A DNA stretch of 64,000 bases, taken from Dasypus novemcinctus (Eukaryota > Chordata > Mammalia > Cingulata > Dasypodidae). Of the stretch, positions 30,769 through 41,830 are shown in pieces. The DNA lies in assembly GCF_030445035.2 (NCBI RefSeq), contig NC_080702.1:26680951-26744950 (forward strand). The letters run 5' to 3'. Within the stretch, counting starts at the first letter, position 1. Each line of letters starts with the position of its first letter. The position numbers and the translations under genes are program-made. Under the pieces are notes generated by a model, which was given only the letters and a program-made list of their open reading frames with translations, was not told the DNA's origin and searched no databases.

Positions 30769-31733
30769 TCAGGCAACTGGAGCTTCTGGGAAAGATGGCG
30801 GTCGGCTGGGACTGTAGCGACTGAATTGGAAAAAACCCTTAAGTTTGGTGAAAGAGTTTGGATGCCTTTGCAAGGTTCCTGAGAGCTACGTAGAGGCTTC
30901 AGCCAGTGGGGGTACAGTTTCTCTAAAAGCATTTACCACTATGACTTTACTAACCATCATGCAATTTGCAGTATATCAAGAAAAATGAATGAAGTGTGAA
31001 TGTGAAGCAAAGATTTCTGTAGCAAATTGACAATCAATATAGGGAAGCAGATTTGGCCCAAAAGATAGAGCGTCTGCCTACCACATGTGAGGTCCGGGGT
31101 TCAAACCCCGGGCCTCCTGACCCGTGTGGAGCTGGCCCATGCGCAGTGCTGATGCGCGCAAGGAGTGCCCTGCCACGCAGGGGTGTCCCCCGCATAGGGG
31201 AGCCTCACGCGCAAGGAGTGCGCCCCGTAAGGAGAGCTGCCTTGTGCAAAAAAAGTCCAGCCTGCCCAGGAGTGGTGCTGCACACATGAAGAGCTGACGC
31301 AGCAAGGTGACATAACAAAAAGAGACACAGATTCCCGGTGCCGCTGAATAGTGCAAGTGGATACAGAAGAACACACAGCAAATGGATGCAGAGAGCAGAT
31401 AACGGGGGGGAGGGGGGTAAAGAGAAATAAATAAAAAATAAATCTTAAAAAAAAAGAGAATCAATGTAAACGTTACTGTTGCCATGAAGTGTCAGTATGT
31501 TGGAGCTGATGTGTTGCATTTAGCAGAAACAACGGTTGCACCTGCAGATGATCTAAGTGTATGAACCGGAACAGAATCATAGAAGAAAATCAACTTTAAT
31601 TCCTCAGATTGGCCACTTCTTTCAAATTAATGAATCATTTTACACATCCATTTATTTGTTTTTCTTTCTTGTTCATCTTCCGAATGGAAAATAAGGAGCT
31701 CATTAAGTGATTGAGAACTGGAAAAAAAATAAA
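30769..31733 (+). pseudogene. ERGIC2: Processed pseudogene of ERGIC2
   Basis: ERGIC2 is a membrane protein cycling between ER, ERGIC and Golgi. The translation of 30820-31040 and 31469-31555 follows the human N-terminus: KVPESYVEASASGGTVSL, AFTTMTLLTIMQFAVYQEK, then VTVAMKCQYVGADVLHLAET. The copy is spliced, begins in a 5' UTR (AAGATGGCGGTCGGCTGG), and ends in an A-rich tail. It is flanked by a 12 bp target-site duplication GTACATTTCAGC at 30757-30768 and 31734-31745. It is dead: the start ATG region is damaged, and there is a stop after VYQEK, another before the SINE and a frameshift before VYEP. After about residue 110 the match is lost and a 3' UTR-like stretch follows, so most of the coding sequence is deleted. 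A SINE is inserted at 31042-31458. Confidence 0.9.
31042..31458 (+). mobile_element. DAS-type SINE (+) inside the ERGIC2 pseudogene
   Basis: Flanked by AATCAATATA (31032-31041) and AATCAATGTA (31459-31468). It is younger than the pseudogene it interrupts. Confidence 0.92.
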
Positions 31734-32494
31734 GTACATTTCAGCCGCGTTTAGCATATTCGGAGTCATGCCACCATCACTGCAATCCATTTGGGAACAT
31801 TTTCATCACCCCAAACTGAATCCCATACCCACTGGCTGTCCCTCCCCACCCCTCCCTGCCCGCGGCCCCCCGGCAACCTCAGATTTACTCTCTGTCTCGC
31901 CTGCTCTGGTCGTGTCACATGAATGGAATAGTATCATTCACAGATGTTACGTGGCTGGCTTCTTTCACGTAGTATTTTCCAAGTTCAGTACATCGTTCCT
32001 TTTCACAGCTGCATAATATTCCACTCTACGGCTAGAGCACGTTTTGTTGATCCACGCACCCGTGGACGGGCATTGGGGACGTTGACACTTTTGGGGGGTT
32101 TGGAATAAAGCTGCTGCGACCATTTGTGGGTAGGTTTTTGGGTCGACATATGTTTTCATTTCTCTTGGGGTAGATACCTAGGAGCGGAATTGCTGGGTCA
32201 TGGTCACTCTAGGTTAAACAGCTTGAAGAACGGTCAGACTGTTTTCCAAAGTGATTTCACCTTGGACATTCCCACTAGCCTCGTAGCAGGTTCCACTTCC
32301 TTCCCATCCTCACCAATGCGGGTTATTATCTTTTTTTTTAGTGGCATCCTAGTGGTATGTCACTGAGGTTTTGCTAGAGATTACTGTTTTGTGTTTCGTT
32401 TTGTTGTTTAACTTAAACAATAGAAATTAATTGTCTCGTGATTCTGGAGGCAAGCCATCCAAAATCAAGGGTTCAGCGGGGCCATGCTTACTCT

Positions 32495-32880
32495 TTTTTA
32501 TTCTTTAAAGTTTATTTATGCCCCCACCCCTCACTGGTTCTGCACTCACTGCTCTCTGTGTCCACTCGCTGTGTGTTCTTCTGTGTCTGCTCGTCTTCTC
32601 TTTAGGTGGCACCGGGGACCTTCCGGAGTGGGAGAGAGGCAAACGTTCTCTTGTGCCATCTCAGCACCCTGGTCTGCCGCGTCTCTTATTGTCTCTCCTC
32701 TGTGTCTCTTTTTGTTGCGTCATCTTTTGCTGCACCAGCTCTCTGTGTGGCCAGCTCTCCACTCAGGCCAGCTCGCCACACGGGCCAGCTCGCCCTCACC
32801 AGGAGGCCCCGGGAATCGAACCCTGGACCTCCCATATGGTAGACGGGAGCCCAACCACTTGAACCACATCTGCTTCCCTT
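32495..32880 (-). mobile_element. DAS-related SINE (-), diverged type
   Basis: CTTTAAAGTTTATTTATGCC to AACCACATCTGCTTCCC. Its centre (GGTGGCACCGGGGACCTTC) links it to the copy at 25350. Confidence 0.8.
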
Positions 32881-32884
32881 TTGC

Positions 32885-33445
32885 TTTAATAAACAAATCA
32901 ATTTTATTGATACATATTAATAAAGCATACGATTCACCCAAAGTGTACAACCAGTGGTATTTGGTGTAATCACATACTTGTGCATTCATCACTTCAATCA
33001 TTATTAGAGCATTTTCATTATTTCAATAATAATAGTAAACAAAAAAAACAGACAAGCAAACAGGAAAATGCTTCATGTCTCAATCTCTCTCTGCTTCCCT
33101 TGCTGTACACAGCTGCTATTTTGGGCTATTCTTGTATATTTATTTATTAAAGCTGTTTTATTGAAATATATTCACATACCATATGACCTGTCCAAAGTGT
33201 ATAATCAATGGCTTTTAGGATAATCACAATGTTGTGCATTCAACAGCACAAAAAAATTTTAGAACAATTTCATTACTCCCAAAAGACTCTCTTTCGCAGT
33301 CACCTCTCAATTGTTTCCCCAGCCTTACATAACCATTAATTAATTTCTGCTTTATAAATTGATATATATTTACATCTTTTATAAATGGAATCATACACTA
33401 CGGAGTACTTTGTGTCTGGTTTCTTTCACTTAGCATAATGTGTTT
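32885..33445 (-). mobile_element. Two ancient L1 3' end fragments (-)
   Basis: Both segments (32885-33060 and 33140-33445) carry the reversed ATTGATACATATT / TTCACATACCATATGACC and AAAGTGTACAACCAGTGG / AAAGTGTATAATCAATGG motifs, so they are two copies of the same region. Confidence 0.7.
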
Positions 33446-33614
33446 TTTTTTTGTCTGATATTAACATCTTGTATTAACATATTAGCTCAGTTTCCAGGAA
33501 AAACGGTCTTATATATGCAATTTTACCCATATTCCTTTTTCACTACATTCCCGTGTTACATTTTACATTTTTTAGCTTTCCTTTTATAGATATTACCTTT
33601 CATTACTATTCCCC

Positions 33615-34078
33615 CCAAGCTGTCTCCCTCATCTGTTTGCTCGTTGTTCATTGTTCTGCGCTCGTTGATTTGTACTCGTTTGGGGTTTTTTTGCTCATTG
33701 TCTGCTCGTTGTTTTTTGCTTGTTGTCTGTTGTTATGGTTTTCTTTCTTTAGGAGGCACCGGGAACTGAACCCAGGACCTCCCATCTGGGAGGTGAGTGC
33801 TCAGTTGCTTGAGCCACATCCACTCCCTGCTTGTTCGTGTTTGCTCATTGTCTGCTTATTGTGTGCTTGTTGTCTTGCTCGGTTTTTTTTGCTTATTGTC
33901 TGCTTGTTGTTTTTTTCTCATTGTCTGCTCGTTGTTTTTGCTCATTGTTTTTGCCTGATGTCTACATGTTTTCTGCTCGTTACTTGTTTGTCTTCTTTAG
34001 GCGGCACCAGGAACCGAACCCGGGACCTCCCATGTGGGAGGCAGGTGGTCAACTGCTCGAGCCACATCTGGTTCCCAC
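33615..34078 (-). mobile_element. Two short tRNA-only SINEs (-) with long T/G tandem tails
   Basis: Heads at 33748-33828 and 33998-34077 (AGGAGGCACCGGGAACTGAAC; GGCGGCACCAGGAACCGAACC). Each is preceded by a long imperfect tandem array of GCTCGTTGTCTGCTTGTTG-like units (33635-33735 and 33835-33985), which is the expanded tail of the element. Confidence 0.75.
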
Positions 34079-34259
34079 TATTTTGCTTAGGGATCCTATT
34101 GCCCACCTTGAAATCCATCCTTCAGCTGCTTACAACCCTCTATATCTCCTTGGTGCCCTCTGAATTAAGTTCAAGTTGCCCAGGTCGGTTGGCATCTGAT
34201 CCTGCCCAGCCCCCACACCCAAGCACCTGCTCCTGAATCTTCACATTTGGCAACTGCTA

Positions 34260-34480
34260 CTTCTCCTCAAAGACAGGCAGGCTTTGGGGTCAGAGAGTTG
34301 TGGGTGAAATCCTGGCTCTGATGACTTCACCTCTGTGAGCCTCATTTTCCTCATCAGTTAAATGAAAATCATACCGATTTCCTCTCTCATAGGGTTCAAA
34401 GAGACAATTCACATAAACTCCTTAGCACAAGGCCTGGCATTGGATAAAGGCTGTGTTTATTGGAATTTGTTCGGTTGCAA
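34260..34480 (+). repeat. MIR SINE
   Basis: GTGGGTGAAATCCTGGCTC, CTCTGTGAGCCTCATTTTC and CTTAGCACAAGGCCTGGC follow the MIR consensus. Confidence 0.75.
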
Positions 34481-34489
34481 TTTCCAGAA

Positions 34490-35100
34490 AACAAACAAAC
34501 AACTAAATGACCAAGTTAGCCCCCAAAACAAACAACAACAACAACTCAAACTGGTGTGAGAAAACAAGGCAATGAACTGACTCATACAATTGAAAATCTA
34601 GGAATGTCAGGGTTGTGTGGACTCCAGGCATAATTGGATCGAGCACCTCCCGTGTCACCAGCAATCTACTGCTGTCTCTTGCCTGAGCTTCATTTTGTCA
34701 GACTCCTCTTCGGCTGGGTACAGAGATTCCACCCGCAATACGAAGTCTCTATCCTTACTCAGTAGCCACTAGGAAAGAGACTACCATCTACTCCAGGGTT
34801 TCACTGGGAGTCCCAGGACTGAATCTCATTGGTCCAGGTGGGATCACATCAGACCCACACCGGTTGGTGGCATGGCTGACTGCTCTGAGTCATGTCTGAG
34901 AGTGTGGGGAGGGATGGTCTGAAAACTGCTCTGAGTCCCCCAACCTAGGAAGGTGGGAAGGCCATGGGGGCAGCAGGAAGTTGGGGAATTCGGTTTAGGG
35001 ATTTGGTTTGGGGCTGGTTTGGGTTTGTGATGTGTCCCAGCCATCACATGGTGCCACGAAATATTCCCTAGACAAGAGACGTACACCCGACCTGTGACTC
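34490..35100. other. Intergenic, no feature recognised
   Basis: No coding or repeat signal that I can name. Confidence 0.4.
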
Positions 35101-35109
35101 ATGTGCTTT

Positions 35110-35760
35110 TTATGTTTTTTTTTTTAGAAATGTACTTTCATTACCCTTGAAGGATACAATCTAGATATGATAATCATAATTATTATGATTTATAATTTAT
35201 CTACCTGATGTCAATTACCTCTTTTTTTTTCTTCTTACTGGCTTTCGTAGAATTTCTGGCAACTTCACCTCACACCTGGCAATGCCTCTCCTTTCAACTT
35301 TCCATATGGTCAAATCTATCAGATAATCTATAGATTCTCGCCCCCCCTCCCGTGGTTCTCTCTGCGGGGGAATTCCTCCTGCCACCCACTCGAATTCTTT
35401 TCATCTCTCTCCTATTTTGAGACCCCTGTATCCTCAATCTTTTGCTTTCATTTTTCTTGCTTTACCTCCTTGCTTTGATGGAGTGCATCCTGCAGTAGCT
35501 TTCTAAGAATGAGGGAACATGGGAGGCAATATTTTTGAGACCTTCTCTGTTTTGAATTTTCTTCACTTGTTCCTCACACTTGATCAACATTTTGGCCAGA
35601 AATAGTGCTCTGGGTTGAAAATCCTTTTCTAGGAGAATTTTGAGCCCATGGACCCATTGTCTCTTTGCCTCCAGTGGCTTTGGATGTGCTGTCTGTTCTA
35701 TGAAGAATGCACTTCTTTCCTCTCTTTTCCTGGTTAATTCCTACTCATCCTTTAGATTCC
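35110..35760. repeat. Old interspersed repeat, unnamed
   Basis: From about 35470 the text (GAGGGAACATGGGAGGCAA, CTTCACTTGTTCCTCACACTTG, GTGCTCTGGGTTGAAAATCC, CCATTGTCTCTTTGCCTCC) resembles a common mammalian interspersed repeat whose family name I cannot give with confidence. Confidence 0.45.
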
Positions 35761-35769
35761 ATGTTAGAC

Positions 35770-36092
35770 ATTTCTAGTGTAGATCAATATCCACCAAATA
35801 GGAAGCAACCCTTGGCAGTTAGGTGGCTCCCTTGACTAATCCTGGCCATTGAAACATGATTGGAGATGACATAAATTGCTCTTAGAAGAGGCATCAAGCA
35901 ACTTATTCCTGCTTCCAGATGGTGCAGCCATGAGACGATGTGACTCAGGATTAGCCTGGACCTCTGCATAGCCCCTGCCAACCCCTGTAGGATGAGTATC
36001 ATGAGGGAGAAACAAACTTTGGTTGCCTTAAACCATTGAGCTTTGGGAGCTGTTTGTTACTGCAGCAAAACTTGACTTAGGGTGACTAACAC
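35770..36092 (+). mobile_element. MLT-like LTR fragment (+)
   Basis: Ends with TTGCCTTAAACCATTGAGC, GTTTGTTACTGCAGCAAAAC and GACTTAGGGTGACTAACAC, the layout of an MLT-type LTR. A reversed piece of the same family lies at 42560-42705. Confidence 0.6.
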
Positions 36093-36369
36093 AGAACCCA
36101 ATTTACAAGTGGCTCGTTAAGGGATGTCCTCCCAGCTCACCGCCCCCGAGCGACATGATTTCCCCCTATTGTAAGCTCCGAGTTTCCCACGTGATCATTG
36201 CATTTGTGTATATGTTCATCGTCTATCTCCCCCATTCTACCCCCAAGATTCCAAGATGAGACGACTGTGTCTGCAATGTTCCACGGCCAAATCACAACGT
36301 CAGGCACGCATAGTTTGTCTGGATATGTTTGTTAAATGAAGAAAGCCAAAAAGAAAGCCACCACCGGGG

Positions 36370-36720
36370 CGTATCCCTAGAGCAGTCTCTCACACCTTCT
36401 ATAAGGTAATGAACGCTCGCGAGCTGACAGGAGCTGGCCCCAAAGAGGCAGGGAATTTTGACAAGGAGACTGATCTATCGTGAGAAAGAGTCTGGCTGCC
36501 GTCTTGATGTTTTCTTTAAGACTGTGTAATTTATTCCAGCAACCAGTCGCCTGGGAGGGATTTGAAGGGCGTGATTTATTTCACCGAGGGGCATGGGAAC
36601 TGGGTGGAGACGTGCAAAAACATTCTTGGAATTGCTGAGAGGCCCGCGATAAAATAAAATGAAGGTTGTCACTATAATACAGTGCTTAGGAGAAAATCCT
36701 ACTTCATGAACTCTCTGACT
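36370..36720. other. Intergenic, no feature recognised
   Basis: Unique-looking AT-balanced sequence with no repeat or protein match that I recognise. Confidence 0.35.
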
Positions 36721-36834
36721 TCACTGAATCCGTGTGCGTTTGTGCCCTAGTGCACCCCAGACTGAATTTTTTTCAGCTCTGTTGAGATATAATCCTAGAT
36801 ATAAATCTAGACCACACTGCTTATGTATATATAT

Positions 36835-37285
36835 ATTTAAAGATTTATTTTTATTTCTCCCTACCCCTTCGTTGTTTGCATTTAGCCGTGTCTGTTCTTC
36901 TTTCTTGATTCTTTTTTTTTTTTTAAGATTTATTTATTTATTTAATTCCCCCCTCCCCCGGTTGTCTGTTCTCTGTGTCTATTTGCTGCGTCTTGTTTCT
37001 TTGTCCGCTTCTGTTGTCCTCAGTGGCACGGGAAGTGTGTGCGGCGCCATTCCTGGGCAGGCTGCACTTTCTTTCGCGCTGGGCGGCTCTCCTTACGGGG
37101 CGCACTCCTTGTGCATGGGGCTCCCCTACGCCCCTACCCCTGCGTGGCAGGGCACTCCTTGCGCGCATCAGCACTGTGCGTGGGCCAGCTCCACACGGGT
37201 CAAGGAGGCCCGGGGTTTGAACCGCGGACCTCCCATGTGGTAGATGGACGCCCTAACCACTGGGCCAAGTCCGTTTCCTTTCTTG
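36835..37285 (-). mobile_element. DAS-type SINE (-), plus a 5' tail fragment of another
   Basis: A reversed tail fragment at 36835-36910 and a reversed, nearly complete copy at 36923-37280. The main copy lacks the usual block between GTGGCACGGGAA and GTGTGTGCGGCGCC, and part of the CGCGGGGGACA segment. Confidence 0.88.
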
Positions 37286-37580
37286 ATTCTTTAGGAGGCA
37301 CCAGGAACTGAACCCGGGAAGTTGGATGTGGGAGGGAGGCGCCTAATCGCTTGAGCCACTTCCGTTCCCTGGTTTGTTGGGTCTCTCCTTATCTTTTCCC
37401 TTTGTGTCTCTTTGTTGCGTCATCTTGTTGCATCAGCTCTCTGTGCCTGCCTGTTGTGCCAGCTCACTGCATCTGCCCATCGTGCCAGCTTGCTATCTTC
37501 TTTTGGAGGCACCAGGAACTGAACCACGGACCTCCTTTGTGGTAGGCAGGAGCTCAACCACTTGAACTGCTTCCCCTAAA
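37286..37580 (-). mobile_element. Two short tRNA-headed SINEs (-)
   Basis: Heads at 37288-37370 (AGGAGGCACCAGGAACTGAAC) and 37500-37578 (GGAGGCACCAGGAACTGAACC), with a tail of CTGCCTGTTGTGCCAGCTC-like units between them. Confidence 0.75.
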
Positions 37581-37839
37581 CTGCTTGTATTTTAAATGTT
37601 CCAGTTCTTCCAAATTCCCGTCAGCAGTTGGTGAGCTCAGTCTTTAAAATTTTCTCCATCGAAACAGGTGTGGAGAAGTATTGGAGTGTCACAGTATTTT
37701 TGCATTGTCCCCGATGTCTAATGACACTCCTTTTTGGGAGTTTATTTGCCATCCATCGTTCAAAACTTTTCCAGCCCCCCCTCTTCTATTAATTGGGTTG
37801 ATTTCTGAGTTTTAAATGCCTGGTGACTGAAAGATTATC

Positions 37840-37990
37840 AGGAGGGATAATAGTGCCTCAGCTTCTTTGGCTGGTTGTCCCTGGGAAAATTCCTTCATGG
37901 CTCTGAGCCTCCATTTCCCCATCTGTGAAATGGGAATAGCGACAGTACCCACCTCAGAGGTCTGTGTTAGAATCGCTTTTGAGAGCTAGT
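37840..37990 (+). repeat. MIR SINE fragment
   Basis: GAGCCTCCATTTCCCCATC TGTGAAATGGG and CAGTACCCACCTCAGAGG match the MIR 3' half. Confidence 0.7.
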
Positions 37991-38287
37991 TGGAGGGGAC
38001 TGCTGTGGCAACCCGCAGCCGGAAGACGCTTTGAGGAATGCAGCCTCCCATAATCGTTCACTGAGTCACTCAACAAACATTTGTTGTGCATCCGTCTCAT
38101 TCCAACATGGGAGAGACAAGAGGAGAGGCAGCTGGTTTTCTCCTGTTTGCATCACTGGCCCTCGGTGTGGGAACACCGCAGGTGCCTGGAGAAAGTTCTG
38201 GAAAGAATAAGGAAGTTAGGATAAGTGGGGGCTCTTGCTTCCCTGGAAGTTATGTTTTTTTGAAACATAGAGATTAAGAAGCAACAA

Positions 38288-38700
38288 GGGAAGCGGACGT
38301 GGCTCACCTGATAGGGCGTCCGCCTACCACGTGGGAGGTCCAGGGTTCAAACCCCGGGCCTCCTTGACCCGTGTGGAGCTGGCCCATGCGCAGTGCTGAT
38401 GCGCGCAAGGAGTGCCCTGCCACGCAGGGGTGTCCCCCGCGTAGGGGAGCCCCACGCGCAAGGAGTGCGCCCCGTAAGGAGAGCCGCCCAGCACCAAAGA
38501 AAGTGCAGCCTGCCCAGGAATGGTGCTGCACACACGGAGAGCTGACACAACAAGATGACGCAACAAAAAAAAGAGATGCAATTTCCTGGTGCCAACAAGG
38601 GTACAAGCAGACACAGAAGAACACACAGCGAGTGGACAGAGAGCAGACAATGGTGGTGGGGGGAAGAGAAATAAACAAACCTTAAAAAATGCAACAAAAT
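38288..38700 (+). mobile_element. DAS-type SINE (+)
   Basis: Head GGGAAGCGGACGTGGCTCACC; the internal segment is AAAAAAGAGATGCAATTTCC in place of the usual GAAACACAGATTCCC. Confidence 0.93.
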
Positions 38701-38759
38701 ACTAAAAAAAAAAGAAACACACAAAATAATAAAAAGTTATAAAAAATAGAAGCAATGAC

Positions 38760-38860
38760 CGGGAAGCAGATGTGACTCATGCAATTGGGCACCCTACCAC
38801 ATGGGAGGTCCCAGGTTCAGTTCCTAGTGCCTCCTAAAGAAGACAGACAAGATAGCGAGC
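38760..38860 (+). mobile_element. Short tRNA-only SINE
   Basis: GGGAAGCAGATGTGACTCATG with box B-like GGTTCAGTTCC, followed by an AGACAGACAAGATAG tail. Confidence 0.75.
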
Positions 38861-38879
38861 TGATGCAATGGAAAGGCGC

Positions 38880-39298
38880 ATCAAGGTGGTGGACTTGGCT
38901 CAGTGGTTAGGGCGTCCGTCTACCACATGGGAGGTCCGCGGTTCAAACCCCGGCCTCCTTGACCCGTGTGGAGCTGGCCCATGCGCAGTGCTGATGCGCG
39001 CAAGGAGTGCCCTGCCACGCAGGGGTGTCCCCCGTGTAGGGGAGCCCCACATGCAAGGAGTGCGCCCCGTAAGGAGAGCCGCCTAGGGCAAAAGAAAGTG
39101 CAGCCTGCCCAGGAATGGTGCTGCACACACGGAGAGCTGACACAACAAGATGATGCAACAAAAAGAAACAGATTCATGTGCCGCTGACAACAGAAGTGGA
39201 CAAAGAAGACGCAGCAAATAGACACAGAGAACAGACAACTGGGGGCGGGGAGGGGAAAGCAATAAAGAAAAAATAAATTAAATTAAATTAAAAAAAAG
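38880..39298 (+). mobile_element. DAS-type SINE (+)
   Basis: Inserted in the tail of the short SINE before it: GAAAGGCGCATCAAG is repeated at 38870 and 39299 as a target-site duplication. Confidence 0.92.
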
Positions 39299-39375
39299 AA
39301 AGGCGCATCAAGCGGATGCAATAAGATGACATGAGAGATACAAGGAGGAAAACAATGAGAGACACAACAAGCAGG

Positions 39376-39540
39376 GAATGGAGGGGGCTCAAGCCATTAG
39401 GCGCCTCTCTCCCACATGGAGGTCCCTGGTTCGATTCCCAGTGCCTCCTAAAAAGAAGACCAGGACACAGCAAACAAACACAGCAAATGCAAACAACAAG
39501 AGGGTGGGAGAAGTAAATACATTTTTGAAAAATGAAGCAA
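39376..39540 (+). mobile_element. Short tRNA-only SINE
   Basis: GGAGGGGGCTCAAGCCATTAG with box B-like GGTTCGATTCC and a CAAACAAACACAGCAAATG tail. Confidence 0.7.
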
Positions 39541-39734
39541 CGCCTCACGTGGTTAGGCATGATTACATCTGTGGTTCAGGGAGGTGCCTTGAGTCTTGCA
39601 CTTGGCAGTGGTTATATGACATGTGATGCACAATATAGTGGCTGCTCCTGTGGCCACTGAGCTCTTGAGACGTGGCCTGTCAACCTTGAAATGTGCCGTA
39701 AGCATAAAATGCATGCTGGGTTTTTGGTTTTAAA

Positions 39735-40137
39735 TTTTTTTATTTATTTCTCTCCCCTGCCCCCCCCCCCCCGCGGTCTGCTCTCTGTGTCCATTCGCTG
39801 TGTGTTCTTCTGTGTCCGCTCGCATTCTTGTCGGCAGCACCAGGAATCTGTGTCTCTTTTGGTTGTGTCATCTTGCTGCGTCAGCTCTCCGTGTGTGCGG
39901 CGCCACTCCTGGGCGGGCTGCACTTTTTTCACCTGGGGTGGCTCTCTTTGTTGGGTGCACTCCTTGCGCGTGGGGCTCCCCTACGCGGGGGACACCCCTG
40001 CGTGGCAGGGCACTCCTTGCGCGCATCAGCACTGCGCGTGGGCCAGCTCCACACGGGTCAGGAGGCCCGGGGTTTGAACCGTGGGCCTCCCATGTGGTAG
40101 ACGGACGCCCTGACCCCTGGGCCAAGTCCGCTTCCCC
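39735..40137 (-). mobile_element. DAS-type SINE (-)
   Basis: Reversed copy, TTTTTTTATTTATTTCTCTC to GGGCCAAGTCCGCTTCCCC. Confidence 0.93.
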
Positions 40138-40184
40138 CCCAGCAGCTTTTAACAAACTAAAACATCATAGGTCTGATGAGGGTT

Positions 40185-40272
40185 TTTTTTTTTTTGAGAT
40201 ACTGGAGATTGAACCGGGGACCTCGTACATGGGAAGCAGGTGCTCAACCACTGAGCTACAGCTGCTCCCTCT
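40185..40272 (-). mobile_element. Short tRNA-only SINE (-)
   Basis: GAGATACTGGAGATTGAACC to CTGAGCTACAGCTGCTCCC. Confidence 0.78.
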
Positions 40273-40289
40273 GATAAGGATTTTTTTTT

Positions 40290-40626
40290 TTAGATTTATT
40301 TTATTTATTCATTCTCCAGCCCACCCCCTTCATTGTTTGCACTTGCTGTCTGCTTGTCTTCTCTTTAGGAGGCACCGGGAACCAAACCTGGGACCTACCA
40401 CGTGGGAGAGAGGCGCTCAATTGCTCGAGCCACCTCATCCCCCTGGTTTGCTGTGTCTCTCATTATCTTTCGGCTTTATCTCTTTGTTGCGTCAGCTTGT
40501 CGCATCAGCTCGCCACACCTGCCCATTGCGCCAGCTCGCCTTCTCCAGGAGGCCTCGAGAACTGAACCTGGGACCTCCCATGTGGTAGGCGGGAGCCCGA
40601 TAGCTAGAGCCACATCCGCTTCCCTG
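40290..40626 (-). mobile_element. DAS SINE variant (-) with a second SINE head nested in it
   Basis: TTTTAGATTTATTTTATTTATTC at the left and ATAGCTAGAGCCACATCCGC at the right. A short SINE head (AGGAGGCACCGGGAACCAAACC) sits at about 40367-40443. Confidence 0.75.
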
Positions 40627-41830
40627 ATAAGGATTAAATATCCAGACTGTCTAAAGAACTTTTACAATTTGACAACAAAAAGACAAACAACCCAACCTAA
40701 AATGGGCCAAGGATTTGAAGAGTCACTTCCCCAAAGAAGATATTAAATGGCTGGTAAGGACATGAAAAAATTCTCAACATCATGAATCATTAAAGAAATG
40801 CAAATTAATACTACAATGAGATACCACTTCATACCCACTAGAATGCCTACTATTTAAAAACAGAGAATAACAAGTGTTGGCATGAAGTAGAGGAATGGTA
40901 ACTCTCGCACATTGTTGGTAGGAATGTAAAATGGGGCAACCACCGAGGAAAAACCGTCTGGCGTTTCCTCAGGCAGCTAAACATTAGAATTACTATATGA
41001 CCCGGCAAGTCTACTGCTAGGTATATATATATACCCAAAAGAAACGAGAGCAGGGACTTGAACTGATATCTCTACACAACAGCCAAAAGGTGAAAGCAAG
41101 CCAACTGCCCATCAGCAGATGAATGGATAAACAAAACACGGTATATCCATACAATGGAATATTATTCAGCCGTGAAAAAGAGTTGGTACGTGCTACAACA
41201 CGGATCAACTTTAAAGATACCATGCCGAAGGAAATAAGCCAGAAGCCAAAGGACAAATAGTGTACGGTTTCTCTGACATGAAATACTTAGAATAAGCAAA
41301 TTCAGAGAGACAGAAACCAGTAGTGTTTACCAGGGAGGTGACAAGAGGGGCGTGGGAAGTCATTGCTACATGACTTTTGGTTTGGGATCTCGGAACTAGT
41401 TTGGAAATAGATAAGTGGTGAAAGTTACGCAATGCTGTCCGTGTACTGAGTGCCAAAGAACCGTGCACTTAAAATGATTTAAATTTTGCCCACTGAAAGT
41501 GATTTGAATTTTTAAATATGTGTATTTTACCCACCGCTAAAAAGAAACAGCCTTCTCAAAAATTAAAAATAAATTGGTTAGAGACAGAAGGTGGGTTGCA
41601 GCGTACCCTGGGGCAGCTGGTGGGGGGGTGGGCAATGGGGAGTTAATGTTTCCTGGGTACAGAGTCTCTGTTTGGGCTGACGGACTAGTGTTGGAAGCAA
41701 AGGTGGTGATTGTAAAAGTAGTTAAAACATTGCGTCGCATGCTTGAGAGTGGTGACATTTTGTAAAAGTGATTGCCAGCACTGCTTGAGAGTGGTTAAAA
41801 TGGGGAGTGTTCTTTTTTGTCTAGCTGTCA
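40627..41830 (+). mobile_element. L1 3' end
   Basis: End of ORF2 (GGATTTGAAGAGTCACTTCC, ATGAGATACCACTTCATACC, ACAATGGAATATTATTCAGCC) and 3' UTR to about 41830. Multiple stops. Confidence 0.87.

Larger units (their letters stand above)
30690..32340 (-). mobile_element. Ancient L1 3' end (-), split by a processed pseudogene
   Basis: 30690-30756 (ACTTTATGGAGATATGATTC) and 31746-32340 (CATTTTCATCACCCCAAAC, GCATAATATTCCACTCTACG, TTCTCTTGGGGTAGATACC, GCTGGGTCATGG) are one old reversed L1. The ERGIC2 retrocopy and its target-site duplications lie between. Confidence 0.8.

Noticed and set aside
33553-34236. Leu/Cys-rich 227-codon frame resembling a membrane protein
   Set aside because: Translation of SINE heads and their T/G-rich tandem tails.
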